64,000 bases of DNA from Halichondria panicea (GCF_963675165.1 NC_087386.1:4036169-4100168), one strand, 5' to 3'. Positions 1 to 13,066 are shown, numbered from the stretch's first letter. Translations and numbers: made by a program. Notes: generated by a model not told the origin, from the sequence alone.

Positions 1-484
1 TCACTGATCGTCCATAATCGTACCTGATCTTTAGGTCTTTTTCAGACCCAGTTGTGGCAATTGACCAATCAGGAAAATCGTTGCACAGACCAAGTGCTGT
101 GTAGTGCTCACAAACCTACATAGATATGTACATATACACGTGAAAGTGACATCCAGCATGGAAACACCCTATTATAGCACATGTGTTATGATAGGTATGT
201 ACATGTACAAAGTAACATAATAATACATAATGTACGCATAATTATAGCATACATACAAACCTTAGGTGACATCTATCAGGTGGAATTTTTTTCCAAGAGC
301 ACGCAGACGTCGCCGGTTGTACGCTATCAGCCACCAACCCAATCTTGTATCGAAGACTTCAGCACCAATGCCTCGTTGGGAGTAGTCCAGAACAGAGTGA
401 ACAGCTTCGACTTTGTTGGTACCACGCAGTGACTGGTAGTGGTCTAGGTGATGACCAGTGTGGTGGTAGTTCACTGTGCCAACC

Positions 485-1458
485 TTAACAAATGGCATGT
501 TGGAAGACAGCTATTACTCTACCCACATGAGCCACAGTTAAATTGTCCACTTTTAAACCTGCTGATACCGCCTGTGGTTGACATTGGCGATCCAGAGCGT
601 TCAAAACAAGGAGCATCCTTTTGGCAACAGATTCTGGGTCTCCTACAACTCTCCGAATATACTTCACACGTTCAGAGCGAGTGGGGGGTCCTTCAAGTTT
701 AGCTGCTTCCTTAGCCCTCAATAACTGCTCTCTGTCTGATTGGTGCTAAACAAACATTGCCTGGCTCAAGTCAACAAGAAATTTCTTCCGCCGAGGGTGT
801 TCTGCATTGATTTTGCGTAGTATTGCATTGAGCTTTACACGAAAGATAGTACGCCACAAGGCAGCCACACTTGTGCCTGGGTCACTATGTATAGGAGGAT
901 TACCGGGCTTGCTTTTCACAGAGGTAAAATCCAATGATGCCTTCATCAAATTCGAAATCAGGAATATCTGGGGCGTACACATACCAGGGCTTGATACGTG
1001 ATTCCTTTGGTGTCTTGATATCAACTGTTGACCATCCGGGCACTTTGTTGAAGTCGTCAGCTGCTGGATTGTAGTCACATGTGTACGTTCCGTCGGGTGT
1101 TTCGTACAGGTAGGGTTGTAACAGTTCTCTAAGCACTAATGACTCCCATTTATCAGATGTTCCGCAATATGAGGAGTAGGCAAAAAAGATATTTTCCAAT
1201 TGATGTCCTACTCCATGCTTGACATTTTCCTTCCACATGCGTGCCAGAAGATTGATCAATTCAGTATCATTGTATGGAAATTCCAATGGAAGTTGGAAGC
1301 TGACGATCGTCTTGGCACGAACATGCTTCGCCATAATGTCTAGGAACATCGAACAATCGAGGGGCATGTCGTTCAGGGTTCATTGGTAGTGGTCCTAGAA
1401 TAGAGGTGAAATCAAGTGTATACACATGCGAGAAAACGTACTCCACAGCATCATGCAT
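485..1458 (-). pseudogene. Decayed transposon-like protein, copy 1 (uncharacterised family)
   Basis: Minus-strand coding fragments run from about 1458 down to 485, in more than one frame. The upper part (1367-900) is an open stretch of 155 residues ending near FDEGIIGFYLCEKQ. The lower parts contain NAEHPRRKKFLVDLSQAMF (about 850-760) and ERVKYIRRVVGDPESVAKRM (about 690-620). The NAEHPRRKKFLVDLSQAM block recurs in the relic at 8290-8880, so the two are the same family. I know such blocks from uncharacterised, probably transposon-derived animal proteins, sometimes annotated with DUF6729; I am not certain of that name. Frame changes and the lack of a continuous ORF argue for a dead copy. No function is assigned. 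Confidence 0.5.
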
Positions 1459-2079
1459 TACCTGTGAAAGTTTTGCGTATATTATTTGGTGTTTGAGGTA
1501 GATAGCATGCGATAATGATTAGAGGTAGATTGGACAGTGTAGCCATTGTAAAGGTATGAATGGGGACTATACTGTTGTAATAAATAATGATAGATGTAGG
1601 GATCGGAGAGTAGCTAGATACACAAGGTATACTATGTGGTGAGCGGGCACTTATCTCCTTTCCGAGCGAGGTTGCTGTCAGGAACTAGCTGGAAGGCTGG
1701 CAGGTATGTTCAGGTTAGTAAAGTTGGAGCACATGTAAAGTTGGAGCACATGGTATTGCTTTAGACTGTGCATGCGCACAAAACCAATTTAACTTTTCTA
1801 CACTGAACGATCTTCACCTGGCAATTTAAGAATGTTTAGCTTTTCTATACTGAACGATCCTGAGCGTCCGGGGTGGGGGGCCACGCCCAACTACCTCTGA
1901 ACATGTGTATTGAGATAAACAATGTTTACAACACTTCAATAAGATAAACAACGTGAACAATAATTATAAATAATAATCATATTATACGTGCACAAATTCA
2001 AGGTATATATGTTCGTGTTCAGTTCACAGAGTTATAGTTCAGTCCTTCTGTTGAATAATTGTTAGTCGTTGAATGTGCT
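1459..2079. other. No recognisable gene
   Basis: AT-rich sequence without a convincing coding region on either strand. A short direct repeat of aagttggagcacatg occurs twice around 1720-1750. Nothing else is seen. Confidence 0.5.
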
Positions 2080-2329
2080 TTAAGTGCGTATCCAGCAGAG
2101 GCCTTGTTCGATTGTAAGGGGTGTTTCTTCGAGATCTGGTCCTCTCTCTATGCCGTGGCACGTACTCATGTCCGTGGAAAGGTGGGGGCGGGGGTACATA
2201 GGGGAGGTGAGGGAGAGCGCCGTGATGAAATTTAGGAGGGTATGGGAAGAATGGATTAAATGGAGGTGAATATTGTAGGAGTGGAAGGCCTCTGAAGGGT
2301 GCCGGTGGTGGAGAAAAGCTGTTTCCTGT

Positions 2330-2475
2330 AGAGCCAGTGCCAGTAATTGAATGTGGGCTGCTGTTTGCTGTAGTTGTAGTTGTAGTTGTAGGTTAGAGCC
2401 AGTGCCAGTAATTGAATGTGGGCTGCTGTTTGCTGTAGTTGTAGTTGTAGTAGAGCCAGTGCCAGTGATTGTGTT
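2330..2475. repeat. 65-bp tandem repeat, about 2.3 copies
   Basis: The unit begins agagccagtgccagtaattg and contains a run of gtagtt triplets. Copies start at 2330, 2395 and (partial) 2452. It inflates a minus-strand ORF at 2080-2520 rich in Thr/Gln/Leu, which is therefore not accepted as a gene. Confidence 0.85.
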
Positions 2476-2888
2476 GAGAGCTGTGGCTGGTGGGTTGGGA
2501 GCGGGTGACATGTTCAGCAAAGTTCATCCATATTGTCTTCATCCATATTTTCACTTCCTTCTTCCTGGATGTTTAGGTCATCCTCCGGATCGGACATTCT
2601 GAATTGGCTGTTTCAGTGGACTGAAGCATTTATCCCAGTGGCCTTTTATATAGGCAGAGTGGAAGTCATGATGTAATGAGGTGCTACAACTGGAAAAATG
2701 ATGTAAAAATGATGTTTGGGGTGCTTGGGGTGGAAAATCACATATTTTGGTCGCAGAGATGCATGCTTTTTAAGTATGGGCGTGTTTTGTGTTTTGTGTT
2801 TGTGTCTATGTGACTGTGTGCATGTAGTTGTAGTGTTGTAAATCGTAGCTTGGGAAACAAGGCATTGACGTAATAGTGTCAGTGTTAC

Positions 2889-3116
2889 TGGCGACACCAT
2901 ACAGGAAGAACTCTGATGCACAAATACACACAGGCTATTTGTACAAAAACAAAACCACAGGAGAAGTTTCTAGAACACTTCTAAATAAGAATATGCAACT
3001 AAAATAACCGCTAGAACTAACACAGAGGGCGACAGTTACTGTTTACAATAAATCATAAGCTATCTGAGATAGTTCTTAGTCCATATTGTGGTAACATAAC
3101 ATCTTAGGTTACCACA
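2889..3116 (-). repeat. Probable gypsy LTR fragment or solo LTR
   Basis: Read on the minus strand the segment starts tgtggtaacc and near its end has aaatagcctgtgtgtatttg followed by catcagagttct. This closely resembles the 3' part of the LTR of the complete element at 44389-48818, which has aaatagcctgtgtattttg and tatcagagttct. The flanking 5-mers are gttac and gttgt, an imperfect match, so the exact ends and the solo-LTR reading are uncertain. Confidence 0.5.
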
Positions 3117-3204
3117 GTTGTTGGAACTGCCCCACCGATCTGCACCGGTCCAGGTCCAGCCTGTTGAAGCACATTTTAAAAGTAGTTAAAAAACAGCTAG
3201 CAAA

Positions 3205-3660
3205 TTAACTTACAGAGAGAGAAGGGGTGGGTGGTTTAGGTCCACTAGTTGACGCAGACACAGTCACACCCTGCGATAATTGTGAACGTAAAGAGTTAGC
3301 AGCCTGTGAACTTAAAATAATACACAGTAAAAGTAGTTAAAACTAGCAAATTAACTTACAGAGAGAGAAAGGGTGGGTGGTTCAGGTCCACCACCAGTCC
3401 ATACTGTAGGGAGAGAAGCTATGGATCCACTAGTCGACGCAGACACAGTAATAATTGTGAACGTAAAGTAAGAAGAGTTAGCAGCCTGTGAACTTAAAAT
3501 AATACACAGTAAAAGTAATTAAAACTAGCAAATTAACTTACAGAGAGAGAAGGGGTGGGTGGTTCAGGTCCACCACCAGTCCATACTGTAGGGAGAGAAG
3601 CTATGGATCCATTAGTCGACGCAGACACAGTCCACCCTGCAATAATTGTGAACGTAAAGA
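3205..3660. repeat. Long-period direct repeats (three copies)
   Basis: The segment acttacagagagagaa followed by a gggtgggtggtt block recurs at about 3208, 3355 and 3536. Later copies add gtccatactgtagggagaga and ggatccactagtcgacgcag. Spacing is uneven (about 150 and 180 bp). It lies just outside the minisatellite arm at 3660-3833. Confidence 0.7.
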
Positions 3661-3833
3661 CAGAGAGAGACTGGTGATAGAGTTCCAGAGAGACTGTTGC
3701 TAGAGTTCCAGAGTGACTGTTGAGAGACTGGTGATAGAGTTCCAGAGAGACTGGTGATAGAGTTCCAGAGAGAATGGTGGTAGAGTTCCAGAGAGACTGT
3801 TGCTAGAGTTCCAGAGAGACTGAGCTCGGTTTC
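3660..3833 (+). repeat. Minisatellite arm, left (inverted partner at 5101-5420)
   Basis: Repeats of about 24-25 bp read gagagactggtgatagagtt then ccaga. The same words occur in reverse complement at 5101-5420 (ctggatctatcaccagtctc). Together they bracket the gene at 4046-4986 and probably form the arms of a mobile element. Confidence 0.7.
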
Positions 3834-4045
3834 AGCTCCACCCTGATCAGGTATTTTGCAGCCTACCTACGACGGGCTGGGGGATAAGGGACTGGGAGAG
3901 GGGGGGAAAAGAGGGGGCAGAAAGGGGGGAAAGAAGGGGGCAAATTTTTTTACAGTAGTTTTCAACCAAAATCAATAGAAACTTATCAAATTATTTCACC
4001 AAATCAACTCATTGATCTATTTTAACCAAATCAACTATTAATTAA
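3834..4045. other. Spacer with G-rich tract
   Basis: The text ggtttcagctccaccct here recurs in the same orientation near 5450, so it is a direct repeat flanking the inverted arms. A G-rich tract (3885-3945) and AT-rich sequence follow. No gene is seen. Confidence 0.5.
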
Positions 4046-4986
4046 TTAATTGGTGGATTGTTTTTTCAGCTTTTTAGCTTCGTTAGCTCTTCGCCAAGAC
4101 TCCTGGGTCCTTTCTTTTTGTTCTTTTTCAAAGGCCTCTAAGATACTTTTGGGGTCTGAGTAGGGGCACCAGATCTTGTTGGAGCGTCCCAACACACGAT
4201 GAATATCGCCATGAGGCGTTTTATCTTTATTAGTGCGCAGCTGGTGGCAAACGGAACAGAGACGCTTTCCCTCTAGACTTCTTTCCTGAAGAAAAAGTAC
4301 ATGTTAATGACAGACACTGCAATAATTGTTACCGCAATGGGGGTGACACCAAGTTTTAGCATTGAAGCCTGTGCTCGCTTCTGCCTTTCTTCAAGTTCCG
4401 GAGGGATCAATTTTGGTTTTTTGGTTTTTTGAGAGGGCTGGGCTTGAGTCCGCTTTTTGGGTGGATTCTGGCGAGCATGTTCCCGCCGCTCCTCTGCTCT
4501 GGTTGCATCACTGATTTGTTCAGGACCCAATGAAAATAGCATGGAGCCAGATGAACTGGAGGTGGCAGACGACAACGGGAGGGCCTTACGGGTGGCAGGG
4601 ACCTTACGTCTGGGAGCCAGAGGAGGCTCGAGTGTAACAGGGCCGAGCACAATGGTGGCAGCAGGGGGTTGATGGAAGGCAGGAGGCTGATGGGGGTCAG
4701 AGGGCTGAAGAATAGAGGCAGAGGAGCTTGCTTTCTTCGACAGCTTTCTAGCAGCTGCCTTAACGTGCCAACCACACGAACAAGTCTTTTTTCTTCGATT
4801 CGTTGAGAAAAAGGAGCCTCGCTGACGATCCTTTTGGCATTTATTGATAGACACAATGGCTGCCTTAACTTCCTTGTTGGATGGCTTTTTCCCTCTGCCT
4901 GTGAAAACAGGAAGACCCTCGGCCAAGTCCATCAGTTTGTTGGCATACGTTGCAATCCCATGAAAGTGATGGGACTTGCTACTCAT
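4046..4986 (-). CDS. Two-exon basic protein with C-terminal zinc-type motif
   Basis: Exon 1 is 4986-4333 and starts ATG AGT AGC. A 47-nt intron (4332-4286, GT donor, TTCTTCAG acceptor) joins in frame to exon 2 (4285-4046). The product is about 297 residues. The N-terminal two-thirds is rich in Lys, Ser and Pro, with the Cys pair of KKTCSCGWH. The spliced C-terminus has CSVCHQLRTNKDK, then HRVLGRSNKIWCPYSD, and a charged helix-like tail. The pattern C-x2-C with later H and C suggests a zinc-binding module. Ignoring the intron gives a shorter protein ending in a false hydrophobic tail. The gene sits between inverted minisatellite arms, so it is probably cargo of a transposon. I do not recognise the family. 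Confidence 0.55.
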
Positions 4987-5100
4987 CTAGTAAGACAGAT
5001 AACTGTTAGAACATTGTGTAGGTTTATATTAATAGGTTAGTAGGTTTATTTATTAGTAGGTTAGTAGGTTTATTTATCAGTAGGATTAGTATAGAATTAC

Positions 5101-5420
5101 CTTGGATTCTATCACCAGTCTCTTTGGAACTATATCACCAGTCTCAGTCTCTCTGGATCTATCACCAGTCTCAGTCTCTCTGGAACACCAGTCTCTCTGG
5201 ATCTATCACCAGTCTAAGTCTCTCTGGAACACCAGTCTCAGTCTCTCTGGAACACCAGTCTCTCTGGATCTATCACCAGTCTCAGTCTCTCTGGAACACC
5301 AGTCTCAGTCTCTCTGGATCTATCACCAGTCTCTGTCTCTCTGGAACACCAGTCTCTCTGGATCTATCAGTATCTCTGGAACACCAGTCTCAGTCTCTCT
5401 GGATCTATCACCTGGCACTC
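5101..5420 (+). repeat. Minisatellite arm, right
   Basis: Variable repeats of the words ctctggaacaccagtctc and ctctggatctatcaccagtc run through this segment. They are the reverse complement of the array at 3660-3833. Two overlapping ORFs here translate only this repeat and are not genes. Confidence 0.8.
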
Positions 5421-5499
5421 TATCAAGCTTGCTAGCTAGCTCGGTTTCAGCTCGGTTTCAGCTCCACCCTTGAGTATTTGCACGCTTACCTACGACCTA

Positions 5500-7884
5500 C
5501 GACTAACCTGCCACGTGGCTGTCTACTGCGCATGCGCAACCGGCGACCAACGACCTAACTTACCGTTGACCAACGACCTAGTCACACCTCAGACCTACGC
5601 ATTATGGCCTGAGCTAGAGCTATAGCTACTATACCCACCTCCACCTAGTACAGTAGCATACAGTGGCAGATTGAGATCGAGATCGAGCGCGAGTATTTGC
5701 ATCTGTGCAAAGCTTATCTTACTACCCACGTAAAGTACTTTCCATTGGCTCTATAATGGGTAGAATAATTATTGATGTAAAGCAATCTGTGTGTGTGTCA
5801 GGGGGAGGGGGGGGATATACCATTAAGCCTGATGATTTCATTTTTTGCACGCCTTCACTAGTCGATTCTATTCCCGTGGAGTTCTGTGTGGTAGACCCAC
5901 CTTTTGTGAGTTCGCATGTTCATTGTTGCCAGAAGAAGAAATGTTGTTTGGTGAGGGGATATAATAAACAGTACAAGAATATTTTGTTAGTTATACTCGA
6001 AGTTTTCCTAGGTTTTATTGTGGTTGAACGTTTTAGTGGTATAATTAGTAGGGCTCTCTAAAAGAAGAAATAGGTTCATCCGTACTGTATAATTATGTAG
6101 ACTAGCAATAGTGATTTTTTCTTTTTACAAAAACAGCCTTAATGGATTCTTTAAGATGCTGAACACGCATTAAACTTCACGACACATATAGATCCCAATG
6201 ATTTGTTGGCTTGTTGGCATTTCACTTTCCACATGGCATATCTGTTGAAATAGCCGGTTATATTATGAAGCTGCGAAAGAAAAACAACATGTGATAAAAT
6301 AATAGCAGCGCTGATTGTGCTCAGGAGTACAGTAGTCCCTAGGGCCTTACATATATTGGAAGCGACCCCTGCACAGTACGCCTTCGTTCACGAAAACTAA
6401 CCAGGACTTCTTTCTCATCCATGGTTTAAAGAGAAACACGTGTCGTGCTGTAACCAACATAATTATATACTGCTTTTACACGTGATTAGCAATCTGATGC
6501 CATAGAGACCTCTTAGACATTTAGAGGTCTGTCCATTATTATATAATGATGTTTATACAATCATACTGATATTAAATATGCATGCATATAAATATATCGA
6601 CAGAATAATGATAAGAGGCACAGACAAGAAAGAAAGACTCTGTGAATTGCTACTGGCACCATGTCCATACGAGGCTTTTTACCATGTAGGATGTAGACTG
6701 AAATGTTTTCTTGTTGCTCTAAGGAGGTTCTTGTAGCTTCTGATCCCTTCGATACTGCGATGGCCTCCATTATGAGTTGTTCACAACCTGGTTGCAGTTG
6801 TGGCTCAGAGCGTATGGTTTGTTTTGAATCCTTGTATTCCTGCACATGTTCTTCAAGGTATTGTAGGTGCTCGGGAAATGTGTATATAAGGCATTGTATA
6901 AGGCATTGTATAGGTGCTCTGGAAATGTGTATATAATTATAAGCAGTTTATAATTGTAATTAAGCAGTAGATCTGTATTTAAAAAGGAATGCAGCCAGTG
7001 CCCAATTGACGTAGAGCAAAATGAGCAGTTGACAAAGTCTTTTCCAGCTTGTCAACAGGTTGCCAATTTTAGTGACGGTGCATGCATTAATCAATGCCTT
7101 TCATCTGCCTTGCCAGTTGGATAAACTGTCAACCACCAACTCATTGCATGTCACATGTGGAGAAAATCTGGCTGAGAGCTGAGCTCTCCTAGTGCTCATC
7201 TTTGTCAAGGAGAAGAACCACATCACCGCTTGGGTCATCATACAGGAAAGGGAGTGTACCACTTAGACTACGCGCCATAATCTGTGAGAAACCCTTTGCA
7301 ACCTTTTGAGCACACATTAAAACCAATCTTCGCACAATTGGTCTTGCCCCTACCACAGCAGTCCCCTATCTCACGCTTCTCTCTTTTTCTCTCCTACGCT
7401 CTTCCTACGCTTCTCATCTTACCCATCGGCCCAGGATCTTAATAACACAGTCCTCCGCCGCCGTTGTCGCTGCACCGATCTTGAAACTGTGGCTGCAGTA
7501 CTTGGCCTGATTGACACCTCCTACTCTTCTTCAAATTGCCTTTCTTTGTCTCTTCCGCTTCATTATTTCCATTTTCTGAGCCTGAAACCTTTAAAAAAAG
7601 ATGTACAAATATCGTTGGTATAAGGTCTGCAAGCTTAGCTATAGACGCTCTAAGTACATAACTTTTTAATTGCATATGGGCTCAACTTCAGTGGTTTTGT
7701 ATTTATTAATTCAATTCACTTGTGTGGGAGATGCACAACTTTCTTCTCCACTTTCACTCACAATGTAAGTCTCACCTTCTTTCTCAATGGAACCTGCTTC
7801 TTCTTGCTTTCGTCATTTTGGCACAAAATTTGTCACACTCGTTCACCTTTAGCTGGTCAATTGACAAAAATGAAACCAAGGTAG
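5500..7884. other. No gene supported
   Basis: An ORF at 5705-6061 (118 codons, plus) has no recognisable motif. A short tandem duplication of tataaggcattg lies near 6890-6935. A minus ORF at 7675-7439 is also without similarity that I recognise. Nothing here is annotated as coding. Confidence 0.4.
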
Positions 7885-8051
7885 TACTATATAGTGGGTA
7901 ATTTTCGAGGGGTAAACTATTCGTTATGTTCGTGGGCAAGCTGGACCTACACGAAAATGTTCCCCACCAAAACTTAGGCGTGGCTTACCGTAGCGCATGC
8001 AATGAAGGTAAACAAATTTTTTACCCCATGAACATTACCCGCTATAAGGTA
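7885..8051. mobile_element. Small inverted-repeat element (MITE-like)
   Basis: The left end reads tactatatagtgggtaatttt and the right end, in reverse complement, taccttatagcgggtaatgt. Both continue to a ggggtaaa word. The ends resemble those of the element at 62402-62677 (tatagcgggta core), so they are diverged members of one family. No coding capacity. Confidence 0.65.
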
Positions 8052-8289
8052 ATTGTTATTGTCTTCCAGCAGCTGCTTTCCTCTTATTAGGTGGCGTCTC
8101 CTTCTAAGCCTAGCTTACACGCTTTCAGCTGCACAAAATGTTCACTTTGTATGCTATATAGGTCCATTTTGTATACATACATGTGCACCGGCCTCTTGTT
8201 ATTCCTGTACATATCATTAATAAGCAGTAATGTTGCAGCATACATGTTGGCTTACTCGTCACTACTTTCATGATCACTACTTTTACCAT

Positions 8290-8880
8290 TGTCATCATCG
8301 CTACTCATCCCTCCACTTATTTCGCTAGTCCTTGCTTTCATCAAGCATTCTAAATCCCCCTCGTGTTGGGAAAGCATAGCCTGGCTTAAATCAACCAGAA
8401 ATTTCTTTCATCGAGGGTGCTCGGCATTCATCTCGCGACCAATTCTAAACATCAAATGCGGGATCACTCGAAGAGCCACCGCAACACCCGCAATCAACGT
8501 ACAAGTACATAGGAACTTTTTTCGACTTGTGACGATCGATTACCTCTGCCATGGCATTCTTTGCCCAGGAAAGCGCTGTGTCAGGGACAACATAGACACC
8601 ACAAACAATACCAAAATCGCCACATATGGTAAACGTTTGTCCACCACTTCCAACTACCCCACCCCCTAGGGTACACTTGACAACCTTGCGTTGGTGGTCA
8701 ACAGCAAGGCCGTGGTTACTAAGAGCAGCCCGGATCTCTCGCATTATGTGAGGTTTGTTCTCCCAATAGCACATCGCCGTTAAATGCGGTCTACCAGGAA
8801 CAAATCGGGCAGGAAATGGAGGAAAGGAATCACGGGCAACCACGTTAAGTTTGCCAACACCATGCATTGCATTCACCTAT
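8290..8880 (-). pseudogene. Decayed transposon-like protein, copy 2
   Basis: The ORF from 8876 to 8445 encodes 143 residues, including GKLNVVARDSFPPFPARF, TFTICGDFGIVCGVYVVPD and YLYVDCGCCGG. Just downstream in another frame (8440-8340) comes EMNAEHPR, a stop, then KKFLVDLSQAM. The last block matches the relic at 485-1458. The Asp of ICGDFG and of YVDCGCC could be acidic catalytic residues of an RNase H-like transposase, but that is inference. A frameshift and a TGA inside the conserved block show that it is inactive. Confidence 0.55.
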
Positions 8881-11800
8881 TATGAGAAGGATTTATATAT
8901 TATTACCAGAACTAGAGAGTGGCTGATTTTTAATAAGTGTATATAAGGCAGTAATATGTATACCGTAAGATCTCGATCAAGGAAACAACACTCTAATTAA
9001 GCGATATTTCGCTCACATATAGCACCATTGAAAACTGTGTACACAGTCTTGTGTGCATCAGCACCCGCGGTGCTTTCATTATTTTAAGTGACACTTTAAA
9101 TCGAGGTCTTAGGTAGCTATATACGTGTTGCCATCATCGCTACTCTCATTTAAGTTCAGGTTATGAAGACCATGATCACTGTATTCCACATCATAGAATA
9201 GCCGTTCACCTATAATGATTTGAAACCCTAGTGGAAAATGTTTAGCTTCATCCTATAAATGTAAGCATGTATGTACTCTTTATGGAATGTAAACGTAATT
9301 CACATCACTTCCTGCCGTATCTCCTCTGCTATAAACAAATCTTGACCTGGCCATGTACTGGACTTGAATTTAAAAAGAAGCACACATGTTCTTATGTTCT
9401 CGTTAATTTCATGTACAACCCGCAGTTACAGTATAATTATATGCACTGAGTAGGCTGGATACTGATAGTGGGGCTCGGGAAGAAGAATCTGAAGGACCAA
9501 ACTCTGTCCCTATCGAGATGACAAGGCAAATATATGATGATTCAAGTGTGACTGTCCTGGGCGCATACTGCTTGCTAATGGAATTGAAACGACTATGCAA
9601 ACTCCCCTTCGCTACAATGATTGTCCTACTCAATCTACTCCAGATCTCATTGACGGATAATTGTCCACCTACCATATGGACCGTATATACATGCACAGTA
9701 TAATTATGCATACAAGTGTAAGAAATATGTGAACGACTGAGTATTGTCTCTCCTCTGGGCTGTTGGGATCGACCCTCTCGTTGAATGCACAACACCATTT
9801 ATTTTTATTGTGATTTGCTGCGACGCCTGCGAGTAGGAGTGTGCAGCCCACAGTTCTTCTGATAAAAGCCAATGGTACGTTTTTCACCTAATTCTGTTAT
9901 AGTTGAATATAACACTATACGCAGGCAGAGCTACTGAGGCGATAAAAATTGGTTACCTTTGATCGAAGACGAGGAGATCTCTTCACTGAATGTGCTAACT
10001 TTTTGCCGAGCTAGGGAGAAGAGCAACAAACCCACAGACATTATAATGAAGTAAATCAAAGAATAGTATTTATGATCAAAGGCTATAGCAAGCAAATTAT
10101 TTACATACGTTTCTTGTGCCTGTGTTGAAACTCGACAGGTGATGACTTAAGTAGTTTTAAACTGAGATATATCAGCAGATATTTACTTTTTTCTTTGGCT
10201 AAGAGCGAACAATTTCTGTTCAGGCGAGAAAGTGGAAGGACCTGAAGCATTATTATACATACTTTCCCTCGATTTTCTGACTTCAGCCTTTCCACTTCAT
10301 TTTCGGGCACAGCGCCTTGGGTCATTGGGTCAAAATACATCGAAGGCTGGCCCAGCATCCACTCAAAATGTCACGGAAGTCGCAACTATAGTGGACTTGA
10401 ATTGTTTTTTGGCCAACTGCCTAGTTTCTAAAACGACATAATTCAAAAGGAATTGTTCCTGGTCAAGTTCCCGGTGTAAAGTTGCGAGTATGTTATACGG
10501 GAACTCATGCCTCAATGAACGCTAGCTAACACAACGACATAATTTACCCCAAGCATAGCATCAATTCGCATGTGTAAATCTGAGTAACTTACCCAACAGT
10601 TAAGATCTCCTCATTTTACATTACAAAACTAGCGTAAAAACATTAAAAATATGGTGGTGGGTTTGTGATGATTAATAGAACAGAAAATAGTCGGTAATCG
10701 ATCGGTTAATTATAAGTGGAAAAAAGACCAACGCTTTTTGGCTAAGGTATCTTATGCAAAGTTTAATGTTGTATCTACACATCCTATGCAACAATACCAT
10801 CACTGCGAACTTGCCTGACTTAGTTGACCATCAGAGACACCAGAGGGGAGATCACTAGTACAACACTGCCTGACTTAGTTGACCATCAGAGACACCAGAG
10901 GGGAGATCACTAGTACAACACTACGTTGACACAGTGGGGACATCATCCTGCCAAACTAGCATCAAACATGAAAGGAAGAGCCTGGAAGCGCTTAAGCAGA
11001 GGGACTTACCGTATCCAGAGAAACACATCGCTCCCTTGGTACAGATACCTTAATGCCTCGAGCTGTTTGTCCTTTTAGGACCAGATCTTGCTAGAGGAGA
11101 GAGCAGTAGAGAAGTCGCTGGAACTTGCTGATTTAGTAGCCATGAGTAGCTAGACTGGAAACCACTCCCTTTTTCAGCTAGTCTATAGTGACACGGATAG
11201 TTCCATGACCTTACGGAATAAGTATACAAACAGTTTACTATAGTATCTCCACTACCCATAATTATTTTGGGTAATACTTCGCATGCGCAGAACAGTGTAC
11301 ACTAGGCCTGCGGCCTGGAATCGAGGCAAGTTCTGCTGGTACTAAAATTTAACCTGTACTTAAACTACATTACATCATCTGTAATTGATCTGATTGGCTA
11401 AAAACAGTAGATTACATGGAAGCATAATCTACAAGAAGGTACTTATTCTACAGGAAATGGGCGCATATTCTACAGGAAGTGGACACATTCTACAGGAAAT
11501 GGACGCATATTCTACAGATAATTTGTAGGAAGTTCTTGGAATGGTGAAAGTGACAAGAAGATGACAAAAACATTATAAAAAACACAGAATGCAATAGTTT
11601 GTTCAGTCAACATCCATTCTTTCCATGTCCACTGTTACTTTGTATTGCTTTTTCCAGTTGGGCATGGGCGGCCAGGAAGCATCAAAAACACTTTAGCACA
11701 CTTTCTATTGAGTTTTTTAAGCCGGTCCAGTCTGCTCTATACCCCCCTCCACTCCCACCACAGAGCTTCATTCTTCTTCTTGTAGTGTTGCAGTCAGTTC

Positions 11801-13066
11801 TAGCATAGTTCTAGGTTCTTTTTACTCTTTCCAGTATCTTCAAGAAGCGTTTCACAAGCTTTACTAAGTTTTACTGTAGTTTTTCATTGTTTTGAAGCCG
11901 TCTTCTTGTCTTTTTCTGTCAACTGGTGTCTCTCACCTGACTCAGGTTGCACCGGTCAAGAATCTTGAATATACACGTAACATTTTCAGATCCTCAAAAT
12001 TCTTTTGAACAATTCCTAAAAGATAGTGGTAACCTGATTGGCTATACAGCCGAACAACAAGTGAGTTCAAAATCCTAGAATTGGCACTAATTTTCACCCA
12101 TATAATTATACAGAAAATATTGTGACCCAGGTGGTAAACTTGTTTCAAGTAGCTTCATATTGGACTATTTTTTGTTGCTTGGCTATCTTCTGGAATTGTT
12201 CTCTTTGTCAAGAGGCATTGTGAAACCACCTCGTACAAAAGTCACACCCCATCCACTTGGCTTCACATGACGTGGTTGCTCGCATACATGGCACCTTGAC
12301 TCGTCAATCTTCTTTGTGCGTTTTATTTATTTATTTGGGCTGGTGATCATACCCCCTTCAATCGACATTATGTATAGCAGAACAGAGGGCAAAGTAACTG
12401 ACTGCTATTCCGACTTCCGACTTCGACTTACATGAGAATTTAAATACCTCTGTTGCAGCTGAGAAAAAAGAAATTTACCACAGCCTGTTTATCGCTTAAT
12501 TAGAGAGCTCGCAAAAGCTGCGATAGTTATTTCTTCAAAGCTGTGTAACTTTTTGAATAGAAACTTTTATGAAATTATTTTTTGTGCTGGAGCTTATATT
12601 ATACCCGGCAATCACCATGCATGGGTCGTTAATCGCATAGGGAAGTGTAGACCTTTTGCATGCATTCTGCATGCATTCGTACCTTTGACACAATAAAGTG
12701 ACACATGCATGCATGCAGTACGTGGCACCCGTTCATGGGACAGCCCAAAATTGCGGCGACTCCCTCAGAATTAAGGTAGGACATAAATATTATATTTAGT
12801 GATGAAGTTAAGTATCGATTTGACCCACAATGTTTGTATCATGCAGTGGCACCTATCTGCCTGCATGGTGAGGTTTCATAGTCAAGCAACCTCATGCGCT
12901 ACATCGCATCTTGCATAATAGCACATGCTTGCACAACATTCGTGGATAGGTCAATTACATTTATGCATGCATTGCAGCACATAAAGGTATATACACCTAA
13001 CTGAAACAAGCCACGAGCAGAGACGATATAGCCTCAGGTAGGAGTCCACTGAGTGTGTTAGGGCTA
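8881..13066. other. Gene-poor interval
   Basis: No ORF here shows a motif I recognise. The contents noted are a tandem duplication at 10812-10921, short tandem copies of attctacaggaaatgg at about 11445-11515, a plus ORF at 11599-11808 without similarity, and many atgcatgc words around 12640-12720. Confidence 0.45.
10812..10921. repeat. Perfect 55-bp tandem duplication
   Basis: The unit starts tgcctgacttagttgaccat and ends ctagtacaacac. It occurs twice head to tail without a mismatch that I can see (10812-10866 and 10867-10921), which indicates a recent duplication. Confidence 0.9.

Noticed and set aside
2080-2520. 146-codon minus-strand ORF
   Set aside because: Its length comes from a 65-bp tandem repeat and low-complexity Thr/Gln runs; no domain and no neighbour supports it.
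5102-5473. Two overlapping plus-strand ORFs of 123 and 103 codons
   Set aside because: They translate the minisatellite units only.
5705-6061. 118-codon plus-strand ORF
   Set aside because: No motif, no splice or repeat context, and composition like the surrounding non-coding DNA.
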